From: Flavobacteriaceae bacterium
GTDB lineage: Bacteria > Bacteroidota > Bacteroidia > Flavobacteriales > Flavobacteriaceae
Reading direction: 5' to 3'
NCBI GenBank assembly: GCA_015489265.1
Contig: WFZY01000011.1
Span: 1-5,310 of the forward strand
Length of the DNA stretch: 5,310 nucleotides
A program made the position numbers and the translations under genes. This document shows, in pieces, positions 5,161 to 5,310 of this stretch. The notes below the pieces were generated by a model. That model did not search any database. It had not been told where the DNA came from and saw nothing but the letters and a program-made list of their open reading frames with translations. Positions within the stretch are counted from its first letter, which is position 1. Each line of letters opens with the position of its first letter.

Positions 5161-5310
5161 TTATTTTGACATTTTTTGATTATTAACTGCAATATCCTTG
5201 ACTGTCCGCCCGTCTATAATCACATCTTTTATAATTCCTCTACCTTTATTAATGGCAACTAGAGCATAAGCAGTTTTTTTATGATATTTAGCAACTGATT
5301 TCCTATATAT
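5161..5310 (-). CDS. C-terminal fragment of an unidentified protein
   Basis: On the minus strand a frame is open from the window edge for 49 codons to a TAA at 5163-5161, reading IYRKSVAKYHKKTAYALV at its start and TVKDIAVNNQKMSK at its end. The middle contains KGRGIIKDVIIDGRT. The composition is basic, with a beta-strand-like pattern around VIIDGRTVKDI. I do not recognise the family. The gene would begin beyond the right edge. Its strand and the 71-bp gap to thyA would allow a shared transcript. An open frame of 49 codons in AT-rich DNA, with protein-like composition and a plausible position, is suggestive but not proof. Confidence 0.55.
   Translation of the reverse strand: MYRKSVAKYHKKTAYALVAINKGRGIIKDVIIDGRTVKDIAVNNQKMSK

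Noticed and set aside
1..5310. CRISPR array, insertion sequence, toxin-antitoxin or defence system
   Set aside because: I saw no regularly spaced repeats, no terminal inverted repeats with a transposase, and no effector-like proteins. The intact genes are housekeeping or envelope genes.

Overview
The window looks like ordinary chromosomal DNA from a Bacteroidota bacterium, most likely of the Flavobacteriia type. The DNA is AT-rich. Several upstream regions carry the Bacteroidota vegetative promoter (TTG about 18-22 bases before TAnnTTTG), with no obvious Shine-Dalgarno sequences. The tmRNA encodes the tag GENNFALAA, close to tags I recall from this phylum. The thymidylate synthase has an insertion that I recall from flavobacterial enzymes. 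Two of the proteins are small secreted beta-barrels with a 'QxF'-type mature start and a C-terminal Phe, and a third is an SPII lipoprotein.

Layout from left to right. Positions 1-34 probably hold the first codons of a minus-strand gene that leaves the window, with its promoter at 71-105. A minus-strand lipoprotein gene of unknown function occupies 185-1372. Its 213-bp upstream gap contains a long perfect inverted repeat (1416-1464), a consensus promoter (1501-1532) and the rho-independent terminator of the next gene (1522-1564). A minus-strand outer-membrane beta-barrel gene follows (1586-2188). It is divergent from xerD (2256-3155, plus strand), the site-specific tyrosine recombinase of chromosome dimer resolution. 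xerD converges, with two bases between the stop codons, on a second small beta-barrel gene (3158-3634, minus). Next come the ssrA promoter and tmRNA gene (3760-4196, plus). A perfect 40-base palindrome (4201-4240) separates ssrA from convergent thyA (4265-5089, minus). The right edge holds the last 49 codons of an unidentified minus-strand gene (5161-5310).

The genes do not form one pathway. Three are core housekeeping functions (xerD, ssrA, thyA) and the rest encode cell-envelope proteins of unknown role. I found no mobile element, CRISPR array, defence system or biosynthetic cluster. The least explained element is the pair of 17-bp palindromes, 32 bp centre to centre, that together form an 18-bp-stem hairpin in the predicted leader of the lipoprotein gene.
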